From Clostridiaceae bacterium (GTDB taxonomy: Bacteria > Bacillota_I > Bacilli_A > Erysipelotrichales > Coprobacillaceae): a stretch of 64,000 nt of DNA. Of the stretch, positions 19,859 to 27,561 are shown piece after piece. The notes beneath the pieces were generated by a model. The model saw only the letters and a list, made by a program, of their open reading frames with translations. It did not search any database and was not told where the DNA came from. A program made the translations under genes and the position numbers. The stretch spans positions 124,001 to 188,000 of the forward strand of contig CABJAS010000002.1 of assembly GCA_902363625.1 (NCBI GenBank), read 5' to 3'. Position 1 is the first letter of the stretch. Each line of letters begins with the position of its first letter.

Positions 19859-21003
19859 GCTTTCTTCCTTCCATATGTCAGATTTCCTAATATGACAGGT
19901 TCTTTGGCACCTGTTGCAGAGATGACATTAGAAGGCTGACGATGTAAGGTTTCATTACCCATGACCACAAAAGCAATTGCTTCTTTTGCCGCACTAGAAA
20001 ATCCTAATGATTCTTGAGTGAGTACCTCTAGTTCAGGCAGCTCCTTTTGAATAAACTGCATTAAAGCCTTATTATAGGCACCGCCGCCGCCAACAATTAA
20101 TTTTTTGATTGGATAAGTGGGTAAAAGAAACTGCTTATAATTAACCGCAATAGAACGGGCTGTGAACATTGTGACTGTCGCGATAATATCTTCTTTAGGC
20201 AAGTCTTCATAACGTTTTAATAAATCTAAAGTAAATGTCTGACCAAACATTTCTCGTCCTGTGGTTTTCTTTGGAGCTTGTAAGATATAAGGATGTGCCA
20301 TCAGTTCCTTTAACATTGTTTCATTGATTTTACCGGCAGAAGCTACATGACCGCCATCATCATAAGGGACACCGTATAGCTGAAGCATAGCTTCATCAAT
20401 AATCATATTGCCCGGTCCGGTATCGAAAGCAAGCAATGGCAATGAACTTTCTTTTGGCGGAAGAACACTGACATTGCCTATACCGCCGATATTTTGTAAA
20501 GCGATACATTCATTCTCTTTTTGATACAAAACCTGCTCACTATAAGGAACAAGAGGGGCTCCCTCTCCTTTAGCTGCCATATCCATGACTCTAAAATTAG
20601 AGATAACATCTACTCCGCACTCATAAGCGATCACTGCTGCTTCTCCAATCTGCAAAGTAGAACGAACATGTGTGTCATCCGCAATTGGCTGATGATAGAT
20701 TGTCTGTCCATGGCTAGCAACAAAATCTAATTGATTCAACTCAAAATCAGCCTGTTTGCAGATTGCTTTTACACTTTCCGCAAACAATTGTCCCAATTCA
20801 AAATTTAGTGAACAAATTAAATCTGTTCCTGACTGCATGGGATCACAGGCTTTTTTTATCTTTTCTTTTAGATCATCTGGTATCTCATATGTATCAAAAG
20901 CTATCATTTTCACTTTTGTTGATTTCTGCGATCCAGTGATTTCACATAAAACTGCATCGATACCGTCTAATGAGGTACCGGACATCAATCCTACTGCATA
21001 CAT
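19852..21003 (-). CDS. anmK: Anhydro-N-acetylmuramic acid kinase
   Basis: 383 residues. It opens GLMSGTSLDGIDAVL, the phosphate-loop signature of AnmK. Also present are VASHGQTI, LQNIGGIGNVSVLP, AFDTGPGNMIIDEAM and IVGGGGAYN. The enzyme cleaves the 1,6-anhydro ring and phosphorylates anhMurNAc to MurNAc-6-phosphate, the MurQ substrate. Anhydro sugars arise from lytic transglycosylases, so in a Gram-positive this suggests salvage of wall fragments from other bacteria or from its own lytic transglycosylases. It is in the middle of the amino-sugar operon, 30 bp after murQ. Confidence 0.96.
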   Translation of the reverse strand: MYAVGLMSGTSLDGIDAVLCEITGSQKSTKVKMIAFDTYEIPDDLKEKIKKACDPMQSGTDLICSLNFELGQLFAESVKAICKQADFELNQLDFVASHGQTIYHQPIADDTHVRSTLQIGEAAVIAYECGVDVISNFRVMDMAAKGEGAPLVPYSEQVLYQKENECIALQNIGGIGNVSVLPPKESSLPLLAFDTGPGNMIIDEAMLQLYGVPYDDGGHVASAGKINETMLKELMAHPYILQAPKKTTGREMFGQTFTLDLLKRYEDLPKEDIIATVTMFTARSIAVNYKQFLLPTYPIKKLIVGGGGAYNKALMQFIQKELPELEVLTQESLGFSSAAKEAIAFVVMGNETLHRQPSNVISATGAKEPVILGNLTYGRKKAC

Positions 21004-21033
21004 AATGATTCCTCCTAAAAATAAACAGACTGA

Positions 21034-21945
21034 TTAATCAGCCTGTTTATCTATAATTGCATTTTTAACAAAGCCGTGATGTTTCTCTAATTGCAGACGG
21101 GCCGTTTTTTCGTCACAATCAAGTAAGATCATCACAATCGCTATTTTTGTTTGACGATGGCTTTCTTCAAACACTATAGAAGCCTGTTCATAGCTGCATT
21201 CTGTTGCTTCCATGATAATGTGTTTGCTTCTTTCCACTAATTTTTCATTGGTTGGCTTCATATCTACCATCAAATTCTGATAGGTTTTCCCAATTCCTAC
21301 CATAGAAGCGGTAGACAGCATATTTAATACGAGCTTTTGAGCAGTTCCAGCCTTCAAACGGGTGGACCCGGTAATAACCTCCGGACCTATTGTCATATCA
21401 ATCGCCAGCTTTGCTACCTGTCCTATTTTACTGTTTGGATTACAGGCAATAGAGATTGTGAAAGCACCGATCTCATTAGCAGCTTTTAATGCTCCGATCG
21501 TGTGTGGTGTTCTTCCACTTGCAGCAATACCGACGACAATATCATCAGCGGTAATATTCGCATTATAAATATCATGATAGCCGCCTTCTTCATTATCCTC
21601 AGCGCCTTCTTTTGCTTTCACGAAAGCACTGTCACCTCCGGCAATAATTCCTTGAACTTCATCTGTAGTTCCGAATGTAGGCGGACATTCCACAGCATCC
21701 AATACACCTAAACGTCCGCTTGTTCCGGAACCGACATAATAAAGCTTGCCGCCATTTTTTAAAGCATATATGATCTTTTCAACGGCTTTTTCAATTTGCG
21801 GTAAGACTTCTTTTACTTTAAGAGGGACACTTGCATCTTCCTCATTCATGATTTCTAAGAATTGATGAATACTCATATCATCTAAGTTCATTGTTTTGGG
21901 ATTTCTACTTTCAGTCACTAAGTGAGTGATTTCAATTTTTGCCAT
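21034..21945 (-). CDS. murQ: N-acetylmuramic acid 6-phosphate etherase
   Basis: 303-residue SIS-fold lyase. It removes the D-lactyl ether from MurNAc-6-phosphate to give GlcNAc-6-phosphate and lactate in the cytoplasm. Signatures are THLVTESRNPKTMNLD at the N-terminus, YVGSGTSGRLGVLDAVECPP, VVGIAASGRTPHTIGAL, and TGSTRLKAGTAQK. Length and motifs are canonical, including a C-terminal UBA-like helical tail. It lies 20 bp downstream of mupG and 30 bp upstream of anmK in the operon. Confidence 0.97.
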   Translation of the reverse strand: MAKIEITHLVTESRNPKTMNLDDMSIHQFLEIMNEEDASVPLKVKEVLPQIEKAVEKIIYALKNGGKLYYVGSGTSGRLGVLDAVECPPTFGTTDEVQGIIAGGDSAFVKAKEGAEDNEEGGYHDIYNANITADDIVVGIAASGRTPHTIGALKAANEIGAFTISIACNPNSKIGQVAKLAIDMTIGPEVITGSTRLKAGTAQKLVLNMLSTASMVGIGKTYQNLMVDMKPTNEKLVERSKHIIMEATECSYEQASIVFEESHRQTKIAIVMILLDCDEKTARLQLEKHHGFVKNAIIDKQAD

Positions 21946-21965
21946 AAGACCCTCCTAAATTCTTT

Positions 21966-23000
21966 TTATAATTTTTCAAATATAATAATTGTATCATTAT
22001 CGATGTAATTCAATAACTCCACATATTCCGGATGAATGAAGCCAATCACATTGACACGTGCATCCATTCCCATGTCTATCTTATTCAAATGAATTTCACC
22101 GCTGTAACGTCCCGCTAAAGCATTCTGCATAGTGATGCTTCCTCTTGGACGACGGGTATTATGATATACTTCTATATCACTGACTCTTTGCACTGCCAAG
22201 CGAATCACCTGTTCAGCCTGATCTTTTCTAATCTGATTTTCCTGATCATATAAATACTGATAGTTTTTTTCCAAATGAGCTTTAATATAAAGCTTCTTGC
22301 CTTCCATATATGCTTGAATGCTTCTCAACGTTTCTATAGAGGCCTTGCTGTCACCGATAAGTACATCTTTAATTCCACAGTCATGAATTAATTCTACAGC
22401 TGCACATAATGGGTGCTTTTCACGATGACATTCTAATGTTGGCAATCCTTCATATAATGGAAAACGTTTTAATACATCTCCGCAAATAAAGGCTTGAATT
22501 GTTAATCCATATTTTTTAAATACTTCATTTTTATGATTAAAGGCTTCTATTCCTAGTCCGGTTTCTTTTCTTGGATAGAAGTTGTGTGTCAACGCAATCT
22601 TTGTCATATCCACACCGGCTTCGATCGCTCCGTCAAGATACTCCTTGTTCACAACACTGGCATTCAGCATTAAATAAAAGTCTTTTTGCAGTTGTTTCAC
22701 CGTTTCATAATTATCAAAGCCATAATCTAATCTTAAAGATTCAAATCCCATTTCCTTTAAACGGTGATAATCCCCTTTTTCTACGTTTAATTTGTCAAAG
22801 GTAACCGGTGATACATCGGGTACAACCTGCAATCCCAACTGCTGACATGTGTTTAGAAACAATGGTAACTTTTGGTCTAAATCACTGTAGTCTTCTTCGG
22901 GGATATGCAAAGAAGTAAATACATATTTTGCTCCACATTGGGCTGCTTCTTTTAAATATTCTACATCTAAATCTTTAAAATATACAGAGATTCCTAACAT
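21966..23000 (-). CDS. mupG: 6-phospho-N-acetylmuramidase MupG (formerly DUF871)
   Basis: 344 residues, an N-terminal TIM barrel with a small C-terminal domain: the DUF871/GH170 family. In Staphylococcus aureus MupG cleaves MurNAc-6-phosphate-beta-1,4-GlcNAc, the PTS import product of a wall disaccharide, giving MurNAc-6-phosphate and GlcNAc. Recognisable segments are the start GISVYFKDLD, YVFTSLHIPEE, LRLDYGFDN, LNASVVN, THNFYPRKETGL, CGDVL and the C-terminal RRPRGSI. Adjacent murQ and the kinase would process both products. It starts 9 bp after the EIIC gene. Confidence 0.93.
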   Translation of the reverse strand: MLGISVYFKDLDVEYLKEAAQCGAKYVFTSLHIPEEDYSDLDQKLPLFLNTCQQLGLQVVPDVSPVTFDKLNVEKGDYHRLKEMGFESLRLDYGFDNYETVKQLQKDFYLMLNASVVNKEYLDGAIEAGVDMTKIALTHNFYPRKETGLGIEAFNHKNEVFKKYGLTIQAFICGDVLKRFPLYEGLPTLECHREKHPLCAAVELIHDCGIKDVLIGDSKASIETLRSIQAYMEGKKLYIKAHLEKNYQYLYDQENQIRKDQAEQVIRLAVQRVSDIEVYHNTRRPRGSITMQNALAGRYSGEIHLNKIDMGMDARVNVIGFIHPEYVELLNYIDNDTIIIFEKL

Positions 23001-23009
23001 GTTTTTCTC

Positions 23010-24302
23010 CTATTCAGCTTGTAAGCCTTCTTTTTCTTTCTTTAAATCCTGTTTTTCAATTGTTTTAATAAATGGATAGAATACTAACGCTAAGATTACC
23101 CAGGTAATAATGACAAACAAGGTTGCCGGTATATTACCTGCCGTGGCAATATAGGTTTTTATTGGTGCCGGTGTAATCCATGGTGCAATTAAGACCGGTA
23201 CCGGCAATATGCCTGTGATGGTCAGAATCACTGCGACAATAGCCACAACAACATAACTAATAACAAACGGAATCATCATTAATGGGTTCATTACGATTGG
23301 CAAACCGAAGATCAATGGTTCTCCGATGTTGAAGAAAGCTGCCGGTAAGGCAAGTAACCCTAATGTTTTAATACGTTTTGACTTAGAGAAACACATTACA
23401 ATCGCAAGAGGTGCTAACCCAGTCCAAATATAGTTGTCATAGAAGACACCGCTGAACATATGAGGCAATGCTGTTCCGGCTTCCATAGCTGCAATGTTGG
23501 CTACGTTCATCTGTGTCCAAATTGGTGTTGCTACAGCACCCACAACGTTTCCGCCATGAATTCCGACTGCCCATAAGATACGATTTAAGAATGTCGCAGT
23601 AAAGACAGTAGCTGGTGAATCTCCGGCATTAATCAACGGAGTAAAGACATCCATGATCATCTGTGGTAGGTTCAAGTTTAATACTACACGTACAAACCAC
23701 CAAATTGTAACGATAATAGCTGTCGGGATTAAAGCAACGAATGCTTGTGATACCATGGTAGGCACCCCTTCAGGCATTTTGATGACTAATTTCTTACGTA
23801 CAAAGAAACGATATAATTCCACAGTCACAATGGCAATGACCAATGCGGCAAAGACTCCCTTCGCTCCTAAAAAATCAGTTGGCAGTCCGGAAAAAGATCC
23901 GGCTTTATCTGATCCTTCAACCACTGTTTTAACAGTCTGAGCAGGAATCATCAGTAAGAATGATGCAACAGAAAGAATGATTGGCGCTAAAAAGTCATTT
24001 CTTTCACCCTTTTTAGAATTATAATATTCAATTGTTGCATAAGCAGCTGTCACAGAAACATAAAGTCCGATAAAGCTTGTTCCGATTCCAGATGCTGATG
24101 AGAATTTAGCTGCAAATGTTCCGATGAATTCCTTATACCCAGGAATTGGCAATGCCGCTAAAAGCAAGAATAATGATCCGACGATCAATAATCCGGTAAA
24201 TGTAATAAATGTTCTTTGAATGATTTGAACATACTTCAAATTTGAGAATTTAATAAGCGGTGGCGCTATCTTCTCTTCAATAAACCCTGTAAACTTCTCC
24301 AT
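23010..24302 (-). CDS. PTS EIIC permease, lactose/cellobiose family
   Basis: 430 residues, full-length CelB-type EIIC. It has an amphipathic N-terminus, about ten membrane segments, WAVGIHGGNVVGAV, and the signature NIGEPLIFGLPIVMNPLMMIPF. It begins the mupG-murQ-anmK operon, where S. aureus and Bacillus have the unrelated glucose-family MurP (EIIBC). It probably imports a wall-derived disaccharide or amino sugar with concomitant 6-phosphorylation. No EIIA or EIIB is encoded nearby. The ATG follows AAAGGAG. Confidence 0.93.
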   Translation of the reverse strand: MEKFTGFIEEKIAPPLIKFSNLKYVQIIQRTFITFTGLLIVGSLFLLLAALPIPGYKEFIGTFAAKFSSASGIGTSFIGLYVSVTAAYATIEYYNSKKGERNDFLAPIILSVASFLLMIPAQTVKTVVEGSDKAGSFSGLPTDFLGAKGVFAALVIAIVTVELYRFFVRKKLVIKMPEGVPTMVSQAFVALIPTAIIVTIWWFVRVVLNLNLPQMIMDVFTPLINAGDSPATVFTATFLNRILWAVGIHGGNVVGAVATPIWTQMNVANIAAMEAGTALPHMFSGVFYDNYIWTGLAPLAIVMCFSKSKRIKTLGLLALPAAFFNIGEPLIFGLPIVMNPLMMIPFVISYVVVAIVAVILTITGILPVPVLIAPWITPAPIKTYIATAGNIPATLFVIITWVILALVFYPFIKTIEKQDLKKEKEGLQAE

Positions 24303-24347
24303 AGTGTTCTCCTTTCGCTCCCAAATATTGGAATGGCTTACATACTC

Positions 24348-24375
24348 AGTATAACAAATAAAAATTATATTTCAA
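24348..24375 (-). promoter_or_regulatory. Promoter of the EIIC-mupG-murQ operon
   Basis: Minus strand: -35 TTGAAA (24370-24375), 16-bp spacer, -10 TATACT (24348-24353). A partial copy of the operator (TGAAATATAATTT) covers the -35. Confidence 0.55.
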
Positions 24376-24393
24376 TATAAAAATGTAAATTTA

Positions 24394-24408
24394 TGAAATA
24401 TTATTTCA
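24394..24408. promoter_or_regulatory. Candidate MurR operator (copy 2)
   Basis: Perfect palindrome TGAAATA-T-TATTTCA, identical to the site at 25451. It overlaps the stop codon of the S12 hydrolase and lies about 90 bp upstream of the EIIC start. Confidence 0.6.
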
Positions 24409-25432
24409 TTAGAAATTCATAGAACTGATTTCGCCATTCTAGTATCAATGAATTATCACGCGTTGGATGAATACGATTGCTTAAAACAATTACAGCTAAT
24501 TCTAAGTCAAAATCCACCATAATTGATGTTCCTGTAAAACCGGTATGCATGATTGCACGTTTAGAATGAAATGGTGTTATCCGCAATGGATCACTGCTAA
24601 TAAACCCGATTCCGCGATTTCCGCTTATATTCGGTGTACAATTTTGATAAAGTAAAGAAACACTCTTTGGCTCTAGTATTGTCCTGTCTTTATATTTCCC
24701 TCCATCTAACAACATCATGGCATAATGGCTTAGATCATAAATCGTTGAGAATAATCCGGCATGCCCGGATACTCCTTGCATCATACGGCACTTTCGGTCA
24801 TGTGCCTCACCACGAATGACTCGCTTTAAAACGGGGGAATTTTCTGTTGGCGCACAGCGCTGTCTCAATTCAGGATCAGGAAGATAGCCGGTTTCTTTCA
24901 TTTCCATAGGTAAAAACAGCCATTCTTTGCTTAATTCAGCTAAAGATCTTTTAGTGATGGTTTCAATGATCTCACCTAAAAGAATAAATCCTAAATCAGA
25001 ATAGATAATCTGCTTTCCCGGTTCTAAATCAGGTGTTAATTTATAAATAGCTTCTAAAATCTGGGGCTTATGGCTTTCCATTGGCAATGCTGTATCTGCC
25101 GGCAGCCCACTGGTATGAGTCAATAGATGTTCTATGGTGACCTGAGGACTTTGAAATAAAGGCAGTAGGGACTGAACTGACTGGTCTAGGCTTAATTTGT
25201 TTTGTTCTATGAGCTTCAAGATCAGCGGTGTTGTCACTATGACTTTAGTCAGACTTGCCAGATCATAGATTGTCTGGCTGTCGTTTATTTCTTTGTATGG
25301 ATAAACACTTTTATCTCCGGCTATAAAGTACTCGCTTTTGCCATGATCCATGATAAACACATGACATCCGCAAAAGACACCACGCTCAATAGACTCGATT
25401 AAATAGCTTTGAATTTCCGATTTATCTTTCAT
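24401..25432 (-). CDS. Serine hydrolase of the beta-lactamase/S12 family, AmiE-like
   Basis: 343 residues. The penicillin-recognising fold motifs are SLTK (Ser60-Lys63), YSD in place of YxN, and HTG (in MHTGFTGTS) in place of KTG, which points to a peptidase or esterase rather than a classical beta-lactamase. There is no signal peptide, so it is probably cytoplasmic. In Bacillus subtilis an S12-type protein of the mur operon, AmiE, removes peptide from MurNAc; position at the head of this cluster and sharing its operator fit that role. Driven by its own promoter with the operator at the start site. Confidence 0.82.
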   Translation of the reverse strand: MKDKSEIQSYLIESIERGVFCGCHVFIMDHGKSEYFIAGDKSVYPYKEINDSQTIYDLASLTKVIVTTPLILKLIEQNKLSLDQSVQSLLPLFQSPQVTIEHLLTHTSGLPADTALPMESHKPQILEAIYKLTPDLEPGKQIIYSDLGFILLGEIIETITKRSLAELSKEWLFLPMEMKETGYLPDPELRQRCAPTENSPVLKRVIRGEAHDRKCRMMQGVSGHAGLFSTIYDLSHYAMMLLDGGKYKDRTILEPKSVSLLYQNCTPNISGNRGIGFISSDPLRITPFHSKRAIMHTGFTGTSIMVDFDLELAVIVLSNRIHPTRDNSLILEWRNQFYEFLMK

Positions 25433-25450
25433 ATTTATTCTCCCATTATT

Positions 25451-25465
25451 TGAAATATTATTTCA
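25451..25465. promoter_or_regulatory. Candidate MurR operator (copy 1)
   Basis: Perfect palindrome TGAAATA-T-TATTTCA, immediately downstream of the -10 box of the S12 hydrolase promoter, a typical repressor position. Confidence 0.65.
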
Positions 25466-25470
25466 TACTC

Positions 25471-25499
25471 ATTATGAAAGCTTTTGAGTTTTATGTCAA
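25471..25499 (-). promoter_or_regulatory. Promoter of the S12 hydrolase gene
   Basis: Minus strand: -35 TTGACA (25494-25499), 17-bp spacer, -10 CATAAT (25471-25476). Confidence 0.75.
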
Positions 25500-25544
25500 C
25501 AACTCAAACGAAATGAATGTTTTCTAAGAGCTTTGGCTTTAAGC

Positions 25545-25580
25545 AATAAAAGACGCCAAAAAGCGCCTCTTATTTTTATT
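25545..25580. terminator. Terminator downstream of RibD-like gene
   Basis: Stem AGACGC / GCGCCT (one wobble) with A-rich and T-rich flanks on both sides; can work in both directions. Confidence 0.5.
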
Positions 25581-25668
25581 GCCTGTATAGCTAAATTATC
25601 ACTCTTAGGGGGGCGAATCTTTACATAGACAGACACCACAATTAATCAAATCAATAGTCTTAAAGTTA

Positions 25669-26349
25669 TCAGCCAATTATTGCATAGCGTAATCTGAGAT
25701 ATGAATCTTCCAAAACTTCACATTCCTGTAATTTCAATACTCCTAATTTAGACAATTCTTTGTTTGATAATAAGGATTTTCCATCAATCAAGGTAGATGT
25801 ATCTTTACCTCCAATTAAAACGGGAGCAACAACTATATCAATATAGTCTAACAGCTTTTCACGAAGGAATAAGCCGTTTAATGTTCCGCCGGTTTGTATA
25901 GTGATTCTCTCACAACCGAATTCCTTTTTTATTTTTATAAGCGCATCTGTTAAGGACAATTCACTTTGATAAATAACATGAAGATTGTCCTTGTCTACCT
26001 GAAAAGCCGGGTGATCTGCATTAGAGGTAACTAATACAAACTCCCTTGATAAAGCACAAAAATATTCAATACCATGCTCGTTTAAATGCTTGTTATCTAT
26101 TATCACAAATGAAACAGGCGTTTTATTAGGCATTTTCTTTACATTTACGCCCAGTTTTGCTTGCACCCGACCGGAATTAAGAGACCATAAATCTGTTGTC
26201 TGTTCTATTTCATAGTATTGGTGTAAGCCTTCCTTAACCCCTGTAATTTCAGGAAAATCTTTATCTACATCTAAATTATCCGATGCACCGGTGCTTATTT
26301 TTCCGTCAACAGACATTAGCATAAATAATGTTGTAATCGGTCTTTCCAT
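25669..26349 (-). CDS. RibD C-terminal-domain (dihydrofolate-reductase-fold) reductase
   Basis: 226 residues. The N-terminus ITTLFMLMSVDGKISTG and the C-terminal segments ITIQTGGTLNGLFLREKLLDYIDI, VVAPVLIGG and YLRLRYAI match the RibD_C/DHFR-like NADPH reductase family. Members reduce pyrimidine or pteridine-like substrates, but stand-alone copies outside riboflavin operons are mostly uncharacterised. No riboflavin genes or FMN riboswitch are nearby. Start at ATG 26349 after GGAGGG; the longer frame to 26394 begins at a GTG upstream of that site. Confidence 0.82.
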   Translation of the reverse strand: MERPITTLFMLMSVDGKISTGASDNLDVDKDFPEITGVKEGLHQYYEIEQTTDLWSLNSGRVQAKLGVNVKKMPNKTPVSFVIIDNKHLNEHGIEYFCALSREFVLVTSNADHPAFQVDKDNLHVIYQSELSLTDALIKIKKEFGCERITIQTGGTLNGLFLREKLLDYIDIVVAPVLIGGKDTSTLIDGKSLLSNKELSKLGVLKLQECEVLEDSYLRLRYAIIG

Positions 26350-26394
26350 CTTGTTCCCTCCAAATTTATTTTTATTGAATACGTTTTCTTCCAC

Positions 26395-26489
26395 TTAAGA
26401 CATACTATGCTTTTAGAGACCGCTTCATAGCTTATACTTTCTAAAAGATATTCCTCCATATAAGTGAGGGCATTTTGTAAAAGCTGCAT
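26395..26489 (-). pseudogene. Truncated AraC-family regulator remnant
   Basis: On the minus strand from ATG 26489, the frame reads MQLLQNALTYMEEYLLESIS then YEAVSKSIV. This resembles the first helices of AraC/XylS DNA-binding domains (compare ALKRAVNYIEEHLLEDIS in the intact AraC protein at 62740). After about 30 residues the similarity ends and the next gene's ribosome site begins. No HTH remains, so this is a non-functional fragment. Confidence 0.4.
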
Positions 26490-26601
26490 TGCTGCTATAT
26501 TTATTCTTCCCTTATCTATTAATGTAATTGATTGGCTGCAATAAATCCTGTTCCTGTTTGCACAAATAAGTCCACTTTAATAATTGCTAATATTTAAGTA
26601 A

Positions 26602-26628
26602 ACAAAAATAAGCCGATTGATTCGGCTT
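26602..26628 (-). terminator. Terminator of murR
   Basis: Minus-strand stem AGCCGA / TCGGCT, loop ATCA, then TATTTTTG. Confidence 0.75.
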
Positions 26629-27467
26629 TATGATTTAAATTCTTTTACCATCTCTTTAGTTTTCAATAGGTAATCATGAGTTTGCTCTAAATTGTCTTTA
26701 GCGATCGCTAAATAAAGCAAATCGGTAATAATCAAAGAAGATTCACGTGAAGAAATGGCACCTATTCTTACTTCTCTTTCTTCGGTTGGGATATAAAGCA
26801 GTATATCGCAATAGCGGGCTAAAGGAGATTTTTTTAATTGTGTAATGCCAATCGTCACGGCTCCACTTTCCTTTGCATAGCGCATTGCGGTAACCACTTC
26901 TTTTGTTTCTCCGCTGTAACTGATGCCTAAAGCAACATCATCTTTGGTAATATGCGCAGCATTGGTGATCTGAAAATGAGTATCATGATGATGAATCGCA
27001 AACTTACCTATACGGGATAATTTATGCAGCAGATCATCGCAGACGATGCCGCTTGATCCAACCCCAAACAAATAAATATAGCGTGATGATTTCAATGACT
27101 GTACCGCTTTTTCCATCGTGCTTTCATTCATCAGATAGTAGGTTTGCTCAATCACTTGCAAATTGACTTGCTTTGTCTTTTTGATTAGCGTATGAATACT
27201 ATCCTCAGCGTGAATCTGTTCTGTAAAGTTTTCAATATTTCCTCCGCTTTCTTTTGCGAGTTCAACTTTCAATTCACTAAATCCGCTAAACCCGATCTTT
27301 TTTGAGAAACGAATAATTGCCGCTGCTGATGTTCCCGTCTTATCGGCTAAGACTTGGGCGGAATCATTCAGGATATCCGCATGATTATCTAAGATATAGT
27401 CTGCCAGCTTTCCTTCGGTATCTGTCATCATGTTTCTCGCTTCTTTGATACGATATAAACAACTCAT
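26628..27467 (-). CDS. murR: RpiR/MurR-family transcriptional regulator
   Basis: 279 residues. The N-terminal RpiR helix-turn-helix (about 1-77; LADKTGTSAAAIIRFSKKIG) is followed by a phosphosugar-binding SIS domain (about 120-260; YLFGVGSSGIVCDDLLHK, GISYSGETKEVV, SRESSLIITD). SIS regulators of this family sense amino-sugar phosphates; MurR proteins respond to MurNAc-6-phosphate. It lies 1.2 kb from the amino-sugar operon, whose promoters carry matching palindromes, so control of that operon is likely but inferred. Transcribed separately, with an inverted repeat just upstream. Confidence 0.88.
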   Translation of the reverse strand: MSCLYRIKEARNMMTDTEGKLADYILDNHADILNDSAQVLADKTGTSAAAIIRFSKKIGFSGFSELKVELAKESGGNIENFTEQIHAEDSIHTLIKKTKQVNLQVIEQTYYLMNESTMEKAVQSLKSSRYIYLFGVGSSGIVCDDLLHKLSRIGKFAIHHHDTHFQITNAAHITKDDVALGISYSGETKEVVTAMRYAKESGAVTIGITQLKKSPLARYCDILLYIPTEEREVRIGAISSRESSLIITDLLYLAIAKDNLEQTHDYLLKTKEMVKEFKS

Positions 27468-27496
27468 TTTATCACCTGCTTTCTCTCATTATAGAA

Positions 27497-27526
27497 TATT
27501 TATCTCACTTAGAAAAGAGATAAATA
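27497..27526. repeat. Inverted repeat upstream of murR
   Basis: Arms TATTTATCTC and GAGATAAATA (10 bp, perfect) with a 10-bp loop. It lies between the glnN terminator and the murR start, over the likely -35 region of murR. Possible regulatory site; not the same motif as the 15-bp operators. Confidence 0.4.
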
Positions 27527-27527
27527 T

Positions 27528-27553
27528 ATAAAAACGGCAACAAAACGTTGCCG
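27528..27553 (-). terminator. Terminator of glnN
   Basis: Minus-strand stem CGGCAAC / GTTGCCG with loop GTTTT, followed by TTTTTATATA. Confidence 0.85.
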
Positions 27554-27561
27554 CATTTCAT

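Noticed and set aside
25600..25668. Possible FMN riboswitch near the RibD-like gene
   Set aside because: The region is downstream of the gene, not upstream, and lacks the conserved FMN-element segments.
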